Shown here: in pieces, positions 22,806 to 31,394 of the stretch
Position numbering within the stretch: position 1 is the first letter of the stretch
Layout: every line of letters starts with the position of its first letter
Assembly: GCA_002428455.1 (NCBI GenBank)
Contig: DIWL01000068.1
Location: 58,473-90,401 of the forward strand
DNA from: Anaerolineaceae bacterium UBA6107
Lineage (GTDB): Bacteria > Chloroflexota > Anaerolineae > Anaerolineales > Anaerolineaceae
Direction: 5' to 3'
DNA length: 31,929 nt
The notes under the pieces: model-generated
Databases searched by the model: none
Seen by the model: the letters and a program-made list of their open reading frames with translations, nothing else
Told to the model about the DNA's origin: nothing
Translations under genes and position numbers: made by a program

Positions 22806-24944
22806 ATGCAGGATGGCATGCCGGCAGTGGTACTCACCAATGACCAGACTACAGTAATTAATTCCCCCATGAGCGGTAGTCTGCTGCTCAAGGGTCAAGC
22901 CGGCACTGGCAAATCCACCTGTGCAGCCCTTCGTCTTCGTTACCTTATCGAGTCTGGTGCAGCCGGGGATTCAATCCTGGTGCTTGTACCGCAGCGCAGC
23001 CTGGCCGCGCCGTACTATGCCCAGGTTCACGCGGCGGATTTTCCCGCGGGAGGTCAGCCCTCTCTGCTCACCTTCAACGGACTCAGTCAGCGCATGATCG
23101 CACTATTTTGGCCGTTGATCAACACCAGTGCAGGCTTTACACACACTAAAGCACCTTTCAAATTTTTGACCATAGAATCCGCACAATATTACCTGGCAAA
23201 GATCGTTGAGCCAGTGCTCCAGCAGGGATATTTTGAGAGCCTCACAATTGATCCTAACCGGCTCTTCAGCCAGATCCTGGACAACTTGAACAAATCAGCG
23301 ATTGTTGGGTTTCCTCCCTCTGAAATTGCCGCAAGGTTAAGCAATGCCTGGATCGGGAAACCTACCCAGTTGAAAATCTACCAACAGGCTGAGGAGTGCG
23401 CCATCAGGTTTCGTCAATTCTGTCTTGAGCACAACTACCTGGATTTCTCTTTGCAGTTGAGTGTTTTCAAGGAACACATTTGGCCATCTTTGATCTGCAA
23501 GGAATTCATCTACAAGAATTACCAACACCTGATCTATGACAATATCGAAGAAGATTATCCGGTTGCGCATGATTTCGTCAGCGACCTCCTTCCCGGCCTT
23601 ACCTCGGCGTTGCTGATACAGGATACAGGCGGCGGGTACAGATCTTTCCTTGGAGCTGACCCGTCGAGTGCTGCCCGACTCGGAAACATCTGTAAAGGTG
23701 TTTACACCTTGAAAGACTCTTTTGTAAAATCTCCAGCAATCGACAATCTTGAAAATGCGCTTGATGAGTCCATACGTACACACCGTCAGCCAGGGGGTGA
23801 TCACGGGAAATTCAGCGATAGCTTTTCAATCAGTTCCTTCCGGTTTTATCCCGAGGTAATCGATTGGGTTATTTCAAAGATCCAGGAACTGCTCACGGAT
23901 AACACCATCCTGCCGGGTGAGATCGCCGTCCTTACGCCGTTTCTAAGTGATGCGCTGCGCTTCTCATTCGCTTCGCGCATGGATGCCGTAAAAATTCCCT
24001 TTACCACCCATCGCCCCTCGCGCAGCCTGTACGACGAACCTGCCGTGCGAACCGTGCTGACACTTGCCAGGATCGCTCATCCATCATGGTGTTTACTACC
24101 TGGATCCCAGGAGGTCAGGATGGCACTAGCTCTGGCAATCCAGGAACTGGATTACGCACGGGCTGATCTCCTCTCCCGCACCCTTTATCAACGCGGAAAT
24201 AGAGACTGGTCACTCAATGCGTTTGACACGTTGAAGATCGACATGCAGGAACGGATAACCTATCACGCCGGGCAGCAATACGAAATCCTGCGTAATTGGC
24301 TCTTTGAAAACAAAGAAAGCGGCACCAGCGAACTGGACCATTGGCTGAGCCGTCTCTACGGTGAAGTACTATCTCAACCCGGCTTTGGATTCCATACGGA
24401 TTATGACGCGGCAGCTGCTATTGCCCACCTGATCGACTCCTGCCGGAAATTCCGCAATATCTATACCCCCGACAATCTTTCAGTACCTGGCAATCCTGGC
24501 AAGGAATATGTTCAGGTATTGGAGCACGGCATCCTGGCGGCGCAATCCGTCGCTTCGCAAAGCCGGCAAAGTGCAAGCAACGCGGTCTTCCTTGGTCCCG
24601 CCTTCTCATTTCTCATGCGTAACCAGCCGGTTTCTTATCAGTTCTGGGTGGATATCGGTTCACAGGGATGGTGGTCACGTCTTGAGCAACCTCTCACCCA
24701 ACCATACGTGCTGAGTCGCAATTGGGATCCATCAAAACTCTGGACCGATGTTGAGGAGTACGAGATCAACCAGCAGTCGCTCGCCAGGCTAACTTCCGGG
24801 CTGCTGCGGCGCTGTCGGGATCACGTCTACATGTGCAGCGTCGCCTACAATGAGCGGGGTTTGGAGGAACGCGGGCAACTGCTGCTCGCCTTGCAAAACA
24901 TCCAGCGTATTAAAGCCCGCCAGAGTGAGGCAGACAATGTTTGA
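22806..24944 (+). CDS. AddB-like UvrD-fold protein with decayed helicase motifs
   Basis: This 712-residue protein has the superfamily I helicase architecture. Walker A is intact: GQAGTGKST at residues 30-38. The motif II position reads LIYDNIEEDYP (residues 243-252) instead of the DExQD pattern, replacing the catalytic Glu with Asn. Motif III reads IQDTGGGYRSFLGADP where GDxxQ is expected. The motif VI region keeps RRCRDHVYM without the usual TRA. This resembles AddB, whose helicase fold is non-motor, but the C-terminal nuclease is absent here and encoded separately at 27167. The start is uncertain: TTG 22794 (overlapping the exonuclease stop), ATG 22806 or ATG 22818. It ends 8 bp inside the next helicase gene. 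Confidence 0.75.
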   Translation: MQDGMPAVVLTNDQTTVINSPMSGSLLLKGQAGTGKSTCAALRLRYLIESGAAGDSILVLVPQRSLAAPYYAQVHAADFPAGGQPSLLTFNGLSQRMIALFWPLINTSAGFTHTKAPFKFLTIESAQYYLAKIVEPVLQQGYFESLTIDPNRLFSQILDNLNKSAIVGFPPSEIAARLSNAWIGKPTQLKIYQQAEECAIRFRQFCLEHNYLDFSLQLSVFKEHIWPSLICKEFIYKNYQHLIYDNIEEDYPVAHDFVSDLLPGLTSALLIQDTGGGYRSFLGADPSSAARLGNICKGVYTLKDSFVKSPAIDNLENALDESIRTHRQPGGDHGKFSDSFSISSFRFYPEVIDWVISKIQELLTDNTILPGEIAVLTPFLSDALRFSFASRMDAVKIPFTTHRPSRSLYDEPAVRTVLTLARIAHPSWCLLPGSQEVRMALALAIQELDYARADLLSRTLYQRGNRDWSLNAFDTLKIDMQERITYHAGQQYEILRNWLFENKESGTSELDHWLSRLYGEVLSQPGFGFHTDYDAAAAIAHLIDSCRKFRNIYTPDNLSVPGNPGKEYVQVLEHGILAAQSVASQSRQSASNAVFLGPAFSFLMRNQPVSYQFWVDIGSQGWWSRLEQPLTQPYVLSRNWDPSKLWTDVEEYEINQQSLARLTSGLLRRCRDHVYMCSVAYNERGLEERGQLLLALQNIQRIKARQSEADNV

Positions 24945-27180
24945 ACCACGCCTCAACCAGGCTCAAATCCTTGAATACACCAAAGGGCGCATGGGAATCT
25001 CTGCAGTACCCGGCAGTGGAAAAACACACACATTATCCTATCTGGCATCCCAATTGATCCTCACTGGCGATCTGGAAAATGACCAGGAAATTCTCATCGT
25101 TACACTGGTAAATTCAGCGGTCGACAACTTCACGACACGCATTTCAGGATTTGTCCGCGCTGCCGGATTGTTGGACAACGTCGGATATCGCGTACGCACA
25201 CTGCACGGTCTGGCACACGATATCATTCTCGAACGCCCCGATCTGGCCGGTTTATCCAGCCAGTTTACGATCGTTGATGAGGTGGAATCTGACCGCATGA
25301 TCGAACAGATCACGACTGCCTATAATCGGCTCCATCCTGAATTGGCCGAATTTTTATTGAAAACCAGTGTCGACCTGGCACAAGTGAATCGTTCGAGGAA
25401 TGGTTGGCCGCAACTGATCACAACACTAAACCAGAATTTTATCAGCCAGGCCAAGGACCTGCAGGCTGAACCTGAGGATATTTTGAGAAAGATCGAGCAT
25501 TACCAGTGCTCGGATGTGTTACTGGAGATGGGTGTTGAAGTCTATCAACAATATCAACGTGGGTTGCGGTATCGTAATGCGCTTGATTTTTCCGACCTTA
25601 TTCGCCTGGCTTATCGCGTGTTGGAAAGCGATCCCGCCTTCCTGGAGCGTTTGCGTTACCGCTGGCCTTATGTCCTGGAGGACGAGGCACAGGATTCATC
25701 CAGTATCCAGGAGAAGATGCTGCGCCTGCTGGTTGGGGCTGAGGGGAATTGGGTGCGTGTTGGCGATCCCAACCAGGCTATTTATGAAACCTTCACTACT
25801 GCGAATCCCCGCTTCTTGAGAAATTTCCTCAAAGAGGAAGGGGTACGCAGCATGAGCCTGCCGCACTCCGGTCGTTCAAACATCAGCATCCTCAATCTCG
25901 CCAATAACCTGATAGAGTGGACCAGGAACCATCATCCTGTTTCAGACCTGCGCGACTCACTTGATGTTCCATTCATCGAGCCGACACCGCAGGGGGATCC
26001 GCAACCCAATCCGATCGACCACCCGCACGCCATTTATATTCGTAACGCCAATACCACTCCGGATGAAGAGATCAGGATCGTGGTGGAAAATATCAAACGC
26101 TGGTTGCCGCAAAACCCGGATAAGACGCTGGCTGTTTTGTGTCCGATCGGCTGGTACGGCGAAAAAGTTGCGGATGCACTGCATAAGGCTGAAATCCCGA
26201 TGGTTGAATTGCTGAAAAGCAGCCAATCCACGCGAAAAATCGCCAGTATCGTTGAAAAAGTTTTATTGGCTATAGCCAATCCGAACGATGCCGGCAATAA
26301 TTCAGAGGCAATCAAGCAGATCCTCAAAGTTGGGATCAACGAAGACGATCAGGTCGAAGAGGTCAACAGGCTCACCACAGCCATTCGAAAATGTAATCGC
26401 ATGGAGGAATTCTATTATCCGGTTCCTGGAAGAGAGTGGTCAACCGGTCTCGAACTTCCTGATGCATCAGAAGCCCTTCTTGAACGCCTGGATGATTTAC
26501 GCCAAAAGTTCATCCGCTGGCATCTCGCTACCAGTTTACCTATCGATCAGCTGATTCTGACAGTTGCCCAGGACCTGTTTACTTCGCCCGCTGAATTAGC
26601 CCTGGCGCACAAATTTGCCCTGTTGCTCGAATTCAGCGCTGATCTTCACCCGGAGTATTTACTACCCGATTTTGCCTCTGAACTGGCTGAGATCTCCGGC
26701 AATATCCGCAAGTTCAACGGCTTCAGCGATGAAGAGCTGCGTTTCAATCCTGATGATCACAAAGGCGAAGTGTTCGTGTCTACCTACCACAAAGCCAAAG
26801 GACTGGAGTGGGATCGGGTTTACCTGATGTCCGTCAATAATTACGATTTTCCCTCAGCCCAGGAATTTGATAATTACATTGGAGAAAAGTGGTTCATCAG
26901 GGAGGATTTCAACCCGCACGCGGAAGTGCTGGATCGCCTCACCGGTCTGCTCACAAACAACGCCCAATTGATCACTGCCCCGCCAGGTGCCGCGACAAGG
27001 CAAGCCCGCCTGGATTATGCCAGTGAGCGCCTCCGCCTGCTGTTTGTGGGGATAACCCGAGCCCGTCAATCACTCGTGATTACCTGGAATACTGGCAGCC
27101 GTAAGAATGAACCACAACGCATGGCCTTACCCCTTGAAGCACTCTATGCCTACTGGAGCAGTTCAAATGAACCTGCCTGA
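24937..27180 (+). CDS. UvrD/AddA-like superfamily I DNA helicase
   Basis: This ATP-driven 3'-5' type DNA helicase has 747 residues and all motifs intact. They are the Q-motif LNQAQ, Walker A AVPGSGKT (23-30), motif II LEDEAQDSSSIQ (Asp249-Glu250), motif III VGDPNQAIYETF (276 onward), STYHKAKGLEWDRVYLM near 613, and LLFVGITRARQSL near 700. It stops soon after motif VI, so unlike classical AddA or RecB it has no C-terminal nuclease domain. The start MFEPRLNQ at 24937 has GAGG upstream and overlaps the AddB-like stop (8 bp). The stop overlaps the nuclease gene by 14 bp. It is probably the motor of a resection complex with its neighbours; PcrA/UvrD-type repair alone is the alternative. Confidence 0.88.
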   Translation: MFEPRLNQAQILEYTKGRMGISAVPGSGKTHTLSYLASQLILTGDLENDQEILIVTLVNSAVDNFTTRISGFVRAAGLLDNVGYRVRTLHGLAHDIILERPDLAGLSSQFTIVDEVESDRMIEQITTAYNRLHPELAEFLLKTSVDLAQVNRSRNGWPQLITTLNQNFISQAKDLQAEPEDILRKIEHYQCSDVLLEMGVEVYQQYQRGLRYRNALDFSDLIRLAYRVLESDPAFLERLRYRWPYVLEDEAQDSSSIQEKMLRLLVGAEGNWVRVGDPNQAIYETFTTANPRFLRNFLKEEGVRSMSLPHSGRSNISILNLANNLIEWTRNHHPVSDLRDSLDVPFIEPTPQGDPQPNPIDHPHAIYIRNANTTPDEEIRIVVENIKRWLPQNPDKTLAVLCPIGWYGEKVADALHKAEIPMVELLKSSQSTRKIASIVEKVLLAIANPNDAGNNSEAIKQILKVGINEDDQVEEVNRLTTAIRKCNRMEEFYYPVPGREWSTGLELPDASEALLERLDDLRQKFIRWHLATSLPIDQLILTVAQDLFTSPAELALAHKFALLLEFSADLHPEYLLPDFASELAEISGNIRKFNGFSDEELRFNPDDHKGEVFVSTYHKAKGLEWDRVYLMSVNNYDFPSAQEFDNYIGEKWFIREDFNPHAEVLDRLTGLLTNNAQLITAPPGAATRQARLDYASERLRLLFVGITRARQSLVITWNTGSRKNEPQRMALPLEALYAYWSSSNEPA

Positions 27181-27973
27181 AAATTTTTCGTTTTCCCAGC
27201 AGAATTTACAAGATTACTCGGATTGCCGATATCGTTTCCTGCTCAAATATGTACACGGCATTGAATGGCCGGCTGTTGAGAGCGAGCCAGTGCTGCTGCA
27301 GGAAGCCAGGATGGAACTCGGACAGCAGTTTCACCGCCTTGTCCAGCAATACTTCTCCGGTGTGGACCAATCTTTGCTCGGCGCCAGCATACAATCGCCA
27401 GAGTTGGGTGCCTGGTGGCAGGAGTTTACTACGTTGGATCTAACAACATTTCCCGGTGAAAAGTACGCTGAGAAAACAATTTCCATACCTTTCAACGGGT
27501 ATCGTCTGACCGCCAAGTATGACCTTCTGGTAATCGAACCCGGAAGGAAATTCACTATTTACGATTGGAAAACCAGCACATATTTACCAAAAGCAACCAA
27601 CCTGCTAGGTCGACTGCAATCGATCGTGTACCCATTCGTCCTTAGAAAATCTATTACAGATCATCAGGAAGCAAAAGACATGATGGAAGAGATCGAGATG
27701 ATCTATTGGTTTCCAGCACATCCAGCTCGTCCAATAAGATTCCAGTATTCAAACGATCGCTTTCTGCAGGATGGAGATCTGTTGACTGGGTTGGTCAACG
27801 AGATCGTTGAAAATGATGAGGGTTGGTTTAACAGGACCTCTGATCAGTCCAGATGCCGCTATTGCAATTATCGCTCGCATTGTGGGCGTGGGATCAATGC
27901 CGGTGTGATCGAACCTGGATCAGAGGAATTCCTGGATGAATCAGCTTTTGACCTGGATTTTAACGCGCTCTAA
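27167..27973 (+). CDS. RecB-family PD-(D/E)XK nuclease with Fe-S cluster motif
   Basis: This 268-residue single-domain nuclease has the RecB-type active site: His56 (FHRLVQ), Asp119 (AKYDLLV), the Asp133-Trp-Lys135 DxK motif (IYDWKTST), and Gln151/Tyr155 in LQSIVYPF. Four cysteines fit an iron-sulfur cluster: Cys20 near the N-terminus (DYSDCRYRF), and Cys230, Cys233 and Cys239 at the C-terminus in CRYCNYRSHC. That C...C-x2-C-x5-C spacing is the signature of AddB nuclease domains and of Cas4/Dna2 relatives. It overlaps the helicase gene by 14 bp, with GGAGCAG upstream. It is most likely the nuclease arm of the AddAB-like set encoded with the two preceding genes. Confidence 0.88.
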   Translation: MNLPENFSFSQQNLQDYSDCRYRFLLKYVHGIEWPAVESEPVLLQEARMELGQQFHRLVQQYFSGVDQSLLGASIQSPELGAWWQEFTTLDLTTFPGEKYAEKTISIPFNGYRLTAKYDLLVIEPGRKFTIYDWKTSTYLPKATNLLGRLQSIVYPFVLRKSITDHQEAKDMMEEIEMIYWFPAHPARPIRFQYSNDRFLQDGDLLTGLVNEIVENDEGWFNRTSDQSRCRYCNYRSHCGRGINAGVIEPGSEEFLDESAFDLDFNAL

Positions 27974-27981
27974 GTGTGAAC

Positions 27982-30318
27982 ATGAAACAGTCTCCGCATT
28001 TTGACCGGTCATGGATCGTCCAGGAAAAGCTTCCCATTCCGGGAGATCTGCGGCAACATCTGCCTTACGACGAGATCATTCTGCAAACCCTGCTTCGCCG
28101 TGGTTTTTCAACGGTAAACTCAGCACAGCGTTATCTTGACCATAAAAAATATACGCCTGCCTCTCCATATGATCTACCTGGAATGGAAACGGGGATCGAC
28201 CGATTATCCCGTGCAATAGAAAATCACCAACTGATTGGCGTTTGGGGGGATTTTGACGTTGATGGTCAGACTTCCACAACGATCCTGGTTTCTGCCCTGC
28301 GCGCCATAAATGCCAGACACATTTATCATATTCCTGTGCGAGGGCGTGAATCACACGGTATTGGTATGGAAGCATTGAAGGATTTCATTTCTGCCGGGGT
28401 GGAACTCATACTCACCTGCGACACGGGCGTGACCGCCAATGATTCCATTGCCTATGCGAAGTCTGTGGGAATTGACACAATTATTACCGACCATCATCTC
28501 CTGCCGGAGGTGCTGCCGGAAGCCGTGGCAGTCATTAATCCCAGGCGTCTCTCGTCCGGTCACCCGCTTTCCACGCTGCCGGGTGCCGGTACTGCTCTCA
28601 AATTCGCCGAAGCGCTGTTGGCAGCCCGAAAAATCGATATGGATATTTCGTCACTCCATGACCTGGCTGCCCTGGGAATTATTGCCGATCTGGCAGACCT
28701 TTTCGGAGATACGCGGTACCTGGCCCAGTCCGGGCTTGAAACCATGCGACTTTCCCCTCGTCCAGCGCTGGCTGGCTTGCTAGCTGCCGCAGAAGTAAAC
28801 CACACCAGTATTACCGAAGAACAGGTGTCCTTTGCCCTTGCACCCCGTCTTAATGCAGTCGGCAGGCTTGCAGATGCAAATCCGATCGTAAACTTCCTGC
28901 TGAGCAACGATCCTGCTGAGATCAGAGTCACTGTCAACCAGGTGGAGGGTTTGAATGGCAAGCGCAAGCTGTTGTGTGACCAGGTCTTTGCCGGTGCGCA
29001 ATCTCTCATTGAACAGGACCGTTCAGTGTTGGACCATGCAGCGCTTGTCCTCCACCACCCTGAATGGCCTGGTGGCGTAGTGGGAATCGTTGCCAGCCGC
29101 CTGGTGGAGCTCTATCATCGACCGGTCATCCTGCTGACTGGGATACCGGGACAACCCTTACGCGGATCTGCCCGCTCAGTGGAAAGCATCGATATCACTG
29201 CTGCTTTACGCAGGAACGAAACCCTTCTGCTCAACTATGGCGGACACCCCATGGCCGCGGGTTTGTCCTTAACTGAAGAAAACTTGAACACGTTCATACG
29301 CGGACTGGACAAGGTGCTTGAAGACCAGATATCCCGAATAGCAGCAGGACCGCAATTACTGATCGATGAGATCATTAATCCCGCTGATATCACCTTTGAA
29401 TTGGCGCGTTCGCTTGAGGTGTTGGCTCCTTATGGACCAGGTAACCCTCCCCTTGTTTTCAGTAATGAAAATATGCAAGTGGTCGAAACCAGACCCGTTG
29501 GAAAACTGCGGGAACATCTGCTGGTCGACGTTGAAGATCCTGTCGGCAATGTGAATCGGTTGATCTGGTGGAATGGAACTGGATTGCCACTGCCAGAAGG
29601 CCGCTTCACACTGGCATATACTCCGCGTGCGACCAACTATCGTGGTGAGGATCAGGTCTCGTTGGAATGGATCGATTACCATCAAGCCACAAATGAGATT
29701 GTTCCGGAAGTAAAAGAAAAGAAAAAGTCCATAGAAAACATAGATCTGCGGCATTCCGGTTCGCCCGCAGTAGATCTCGAACGTATCACAAGCAAGAGCG
29801 ATATCCAGATCTGGAAGGAAGGGAATGATGATTTAGATATCAGCGGTTTTACACGCAATAGCCTGCAGCCTGGTCCTAACCTCGCAATCTGGAGCGTTCC
29901 ACCCAACCACACAGTGCTTCGCCAGATCATCCAGACTGTTCGACCAAAAACGCTGTATTGGTTCCTTCTCTCACCCTCTGAACACCAGTTGCCGGTGTTT
30001 CTGCGCCAGCTGGCATCCTTTGTAAAATACCAACTGAACGGGGGGGATTGCGTTTTTCACGCTTCTACGCTCGCTGCATCCCTGGCAACCAGCGAGGATA
30101 TTGTTGAACTTGGCATCAGGTGGCTGGCAGGTAAAGGTGCAATAACGATCGAGGACCATTCAGTAGATGTGATTACCCTGAAATTGGGTGGCGCGGCGGA
30201 TCCAGCCGCACAAGAAAAACTGGAAAGATCCCTGCTGCAGGTCTTTCAGGAACTGCAGGCATTCACCAGTCATTTGCGTCAAACAGACCTGGCCAGGATT
30301 GTTGAAGAACTAAGATAA
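27982..30318 (+). CDS. recJ: single-stranded-DNA-specific exonuclease RecJ
   Basis: RecJ degrades single-stranded DNA 5' to 3' in recombination and repair. The 778-residue protein has the DHH core. Motif I is GDFDVDG (Asp90, 92, 94), followed by TCDTGVTA, TDHHLLP (Asp170-His171-His172) and DLAALGIIADLADL. The DHHA1 domain carries WPGGVVGIVASRL and NYGGHPMAAGLSL, and an OB-type region follows to about 575. A further 200-residue C-terminal region (about 580-778) includes a winged-helix-like IVELGIRWLAGKGAITIED, comparable in placement to the extra domain of Firmicute and Deinococcus RecJ. I use ATG 27982; GTG 27976 is possible. It begins 8 bp after the nuclease stop. No terminator is seen after it. 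Confidence 0.94.
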   Translation: MKQSPHFDRSWIVQEKLPIPGDLRQHLPYDEIILQTLLRRGFSTVNSAQRYLDHKKYTPASPYDLPGMETGIDRLSRAIENHQLIGVWGDFDVDGQTSTTILVSALRAINARHIYHIPVRGRESHGIGMEALKDFISAGVELILTCDTGVTANDSIAYAKSVGIDTIITDHHLLPEVLPEAVAVINPRRLSSGHPLSTLPGAGTALKFAEALLAARKIDMDISSLHDLAALGIIADLADLFGDTRYLAQSGLETMRLSPRPALAGLLAAAEVNHTSITEEQVSFALAPRLNAVGRLADANPIVNFLLSNDPAEIRVTVNQVEGLNGKRKLLCDQVFAGAQSLIEQDRSVLDHAALVLHHPEWPGGVVGIVASRLVELYHRPVILLTGIPGQPLRGSARSVESIDITAALRRNETLLLNYGGHPMAAGLSLTEENLNTFIRGLDKVLEDQISRIAAGPQLLIDEIINPADITFELARSLEVLAPYGPGNPPLVFSNENMQVVETRPVGKLREHLLVDVEDPVGNVNRLIWWNGTGLPLPEGRFTLAYTPRATNYRGEDQVSLEWIDYHQATNEIVPEVKEKKKSIENIDLRHSGSPAVDLERITSKSDIQIWKEGNDDLDISGFTRNSLQPGPNLAIWSVPPNHTVLRQIIQTVRPKTLYWFLLSPSEHQLPVFLRQLASFVKYQLNGGDCVFHASTLAASLATSEDIVELGIRWLAGKGAITIEDHSVDVITLKLGGAADPAAQEKLERSLLQVFQELQAFTSHLRQTDLARIVEELR

Positions 30319-30335
30319 TTTTCCTCCAATTTCAT

Positions 30336-30344
30336 TGTTATAAT
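30336..30344 (+). promoter_or_regulatory. extended -10 promoter giving a leaderless ldt mRNA
   Basis: TGTTATAAT is a perfect TGn-extended -10. Its last base is 7 bp from the A of the ldt ATG, so transcription should begin at or beside the start codon. No Shine-Dalgarno is present. Confidence 0.6.
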
Positions 30345-30350
30345 CAAGCC

Positions 30351-31394
30351 ATGATCAAAAAATTTACCCGCCGCGACTTTCTCAGGCTCAGTACACTGGG
30401 TCTTGCCAGCCTTGCATTCCGCCCCACCTACAATTTTGGTGAACTGGCTGAAAACGACAACCTGGCGCGCGTGGGAACCACATCGGTCAGCGTCTACAGT
30501 CAACCGGATGACAAAAGCCAGATCAAATTTCAGCGCTATCGGGATGAGATCATTAATATTTATTACGAAGTGATCTCAGATAAATCCCCGCAATACAATC
30601 CGCTTTGGTACCGTGTGTGGGGTGGATACATTCATTGTGCGCACCTCCAACGTGTCCATGTAAAGTTAAACCCCGTTCCCGAAAAACTCAGCGAGGGGCT
30701 GCATTTGGTTGAGATCACCGTTCCATATGCCCTCAGTTACCTGCAACGCAAAGTCGGCGAATGGACTCCTCTTTACCGCTTATATTTCGGCACCGTGCAT
30801 TGGGCAGTCGGCATGGTTGAAGGACCGGATGGTGAACCCTGGTACCGCATCGTTGATGAACTGATCCAGAACGAGAACCTTCATTATTACATTCCGGCAA
30901 AACACGCCCGGCTCATCCCTGCCGAGGAAACCTCCCCGATATCTCCTGACGTGAACCCGGATAAAAAATATATCGAAGTTTCGCTCTCTGCACAGGAATT
31001 GACGGCTTATGAAGAAGGTCGTGTTGTCCTGAAAACCAAAATTTCTTCCGGGTTGGATTATCAACCGCTCAACGAGATTCCCTGGAACACCCCAACCGGT
31101 CGTTTCCATGTTCAGACGAAAATGCCATCGAAACACATGGGCGGCGCAGAATTAACGGATGACCTTGAAGCTTATGTGCTACCGGGAGTCCCGTGGGTCT
31201 CGTTTTTCGAACCTGAGAACGGTATTGCTTTTCATGGCACTTATTGGCACCAGAACTATGGGATGCCAATGAGCCACGGTTGTATCAACATGAAAACGGA
31301 AGAAGCGCGCTGGTTATACCGCTGGGTGACACCGATTGGCGAGATGAATAAGATCACGACAATCGGTTACGGTACCCAGGTACACGTGTTTTAG
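30351..31394 (+). CDS. L,D-transpeptidase (YkuD) with Tat-like signal
   Basis: This 347-residue exported enzyme is likely to cross-link peptidoglycan stem peptides, or to attach proteins to them, through a catalytic Cys. The N-terminus carries FTRRDFLRLSTLGLASLAF, an RRxFLRL twin-arginine-like signal followed by a hydrophobic stretch. Residues about 40-110 resemble an SH3-like region (VSVYSQPDD, WYRVWGGYIHCAHLQ). The YkuD domain occupies about 205-347, with the active site FHGTYWHQNYGMPMSHGCIN, where Cys311 is the nucleophile. The start is supported by the -10 box 7 bp upstream rather than by a ribosome site. Its TAG overlaps the stop codon of the convergent hemW, with no terminator between. 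Confidence 0.93.
   Translation: MIKKFTRRDFLRLSTLGLASLAFRPTYNFGELAENDNLARVGTTSVSVYSQPDDKSQIKFQRYRDEIINIYYEVISDKSPQYNPLWYRVWGGYIHCAHLQRVHVKLNPVPEKLSEGLHLVEITVPYALSYLQRKVGEWTPLYRLYFGTVHWAVGMVEGPDGEPWYRIVDELIQNENLHYYIPAKHARLIPAEETSPISPDVNPDKKYIEVSLSAQELTAYEEGRVVLKTKISSGLDYQPLNEIPWNTPTGRFHVQTKMPSKHMGGAELTDDLEAYVLPGVPWVSFFEPENGIAFHGTYWHQNYGMPMSHGCINMKTEEARWLYRWVTPIGEMNKITTIGYGTQVHVF

Noticed and set aside
23337..23804. A 155-codon minus-strand open frame in the AddB-like gene
   Set aside because: The sense protein keeps a coherent helicase-like order through this region, and the antisense frame has no recognisable motif.
22207..27973. The nuclease/helicase set as a phage-defence island
   Set aside because: No transposase, integrase, toxin-like or sensor gene accompanies it, and it leads directly into recJ, so a housekeeping repair role is more likely; defence is kept only as a minor alternative.
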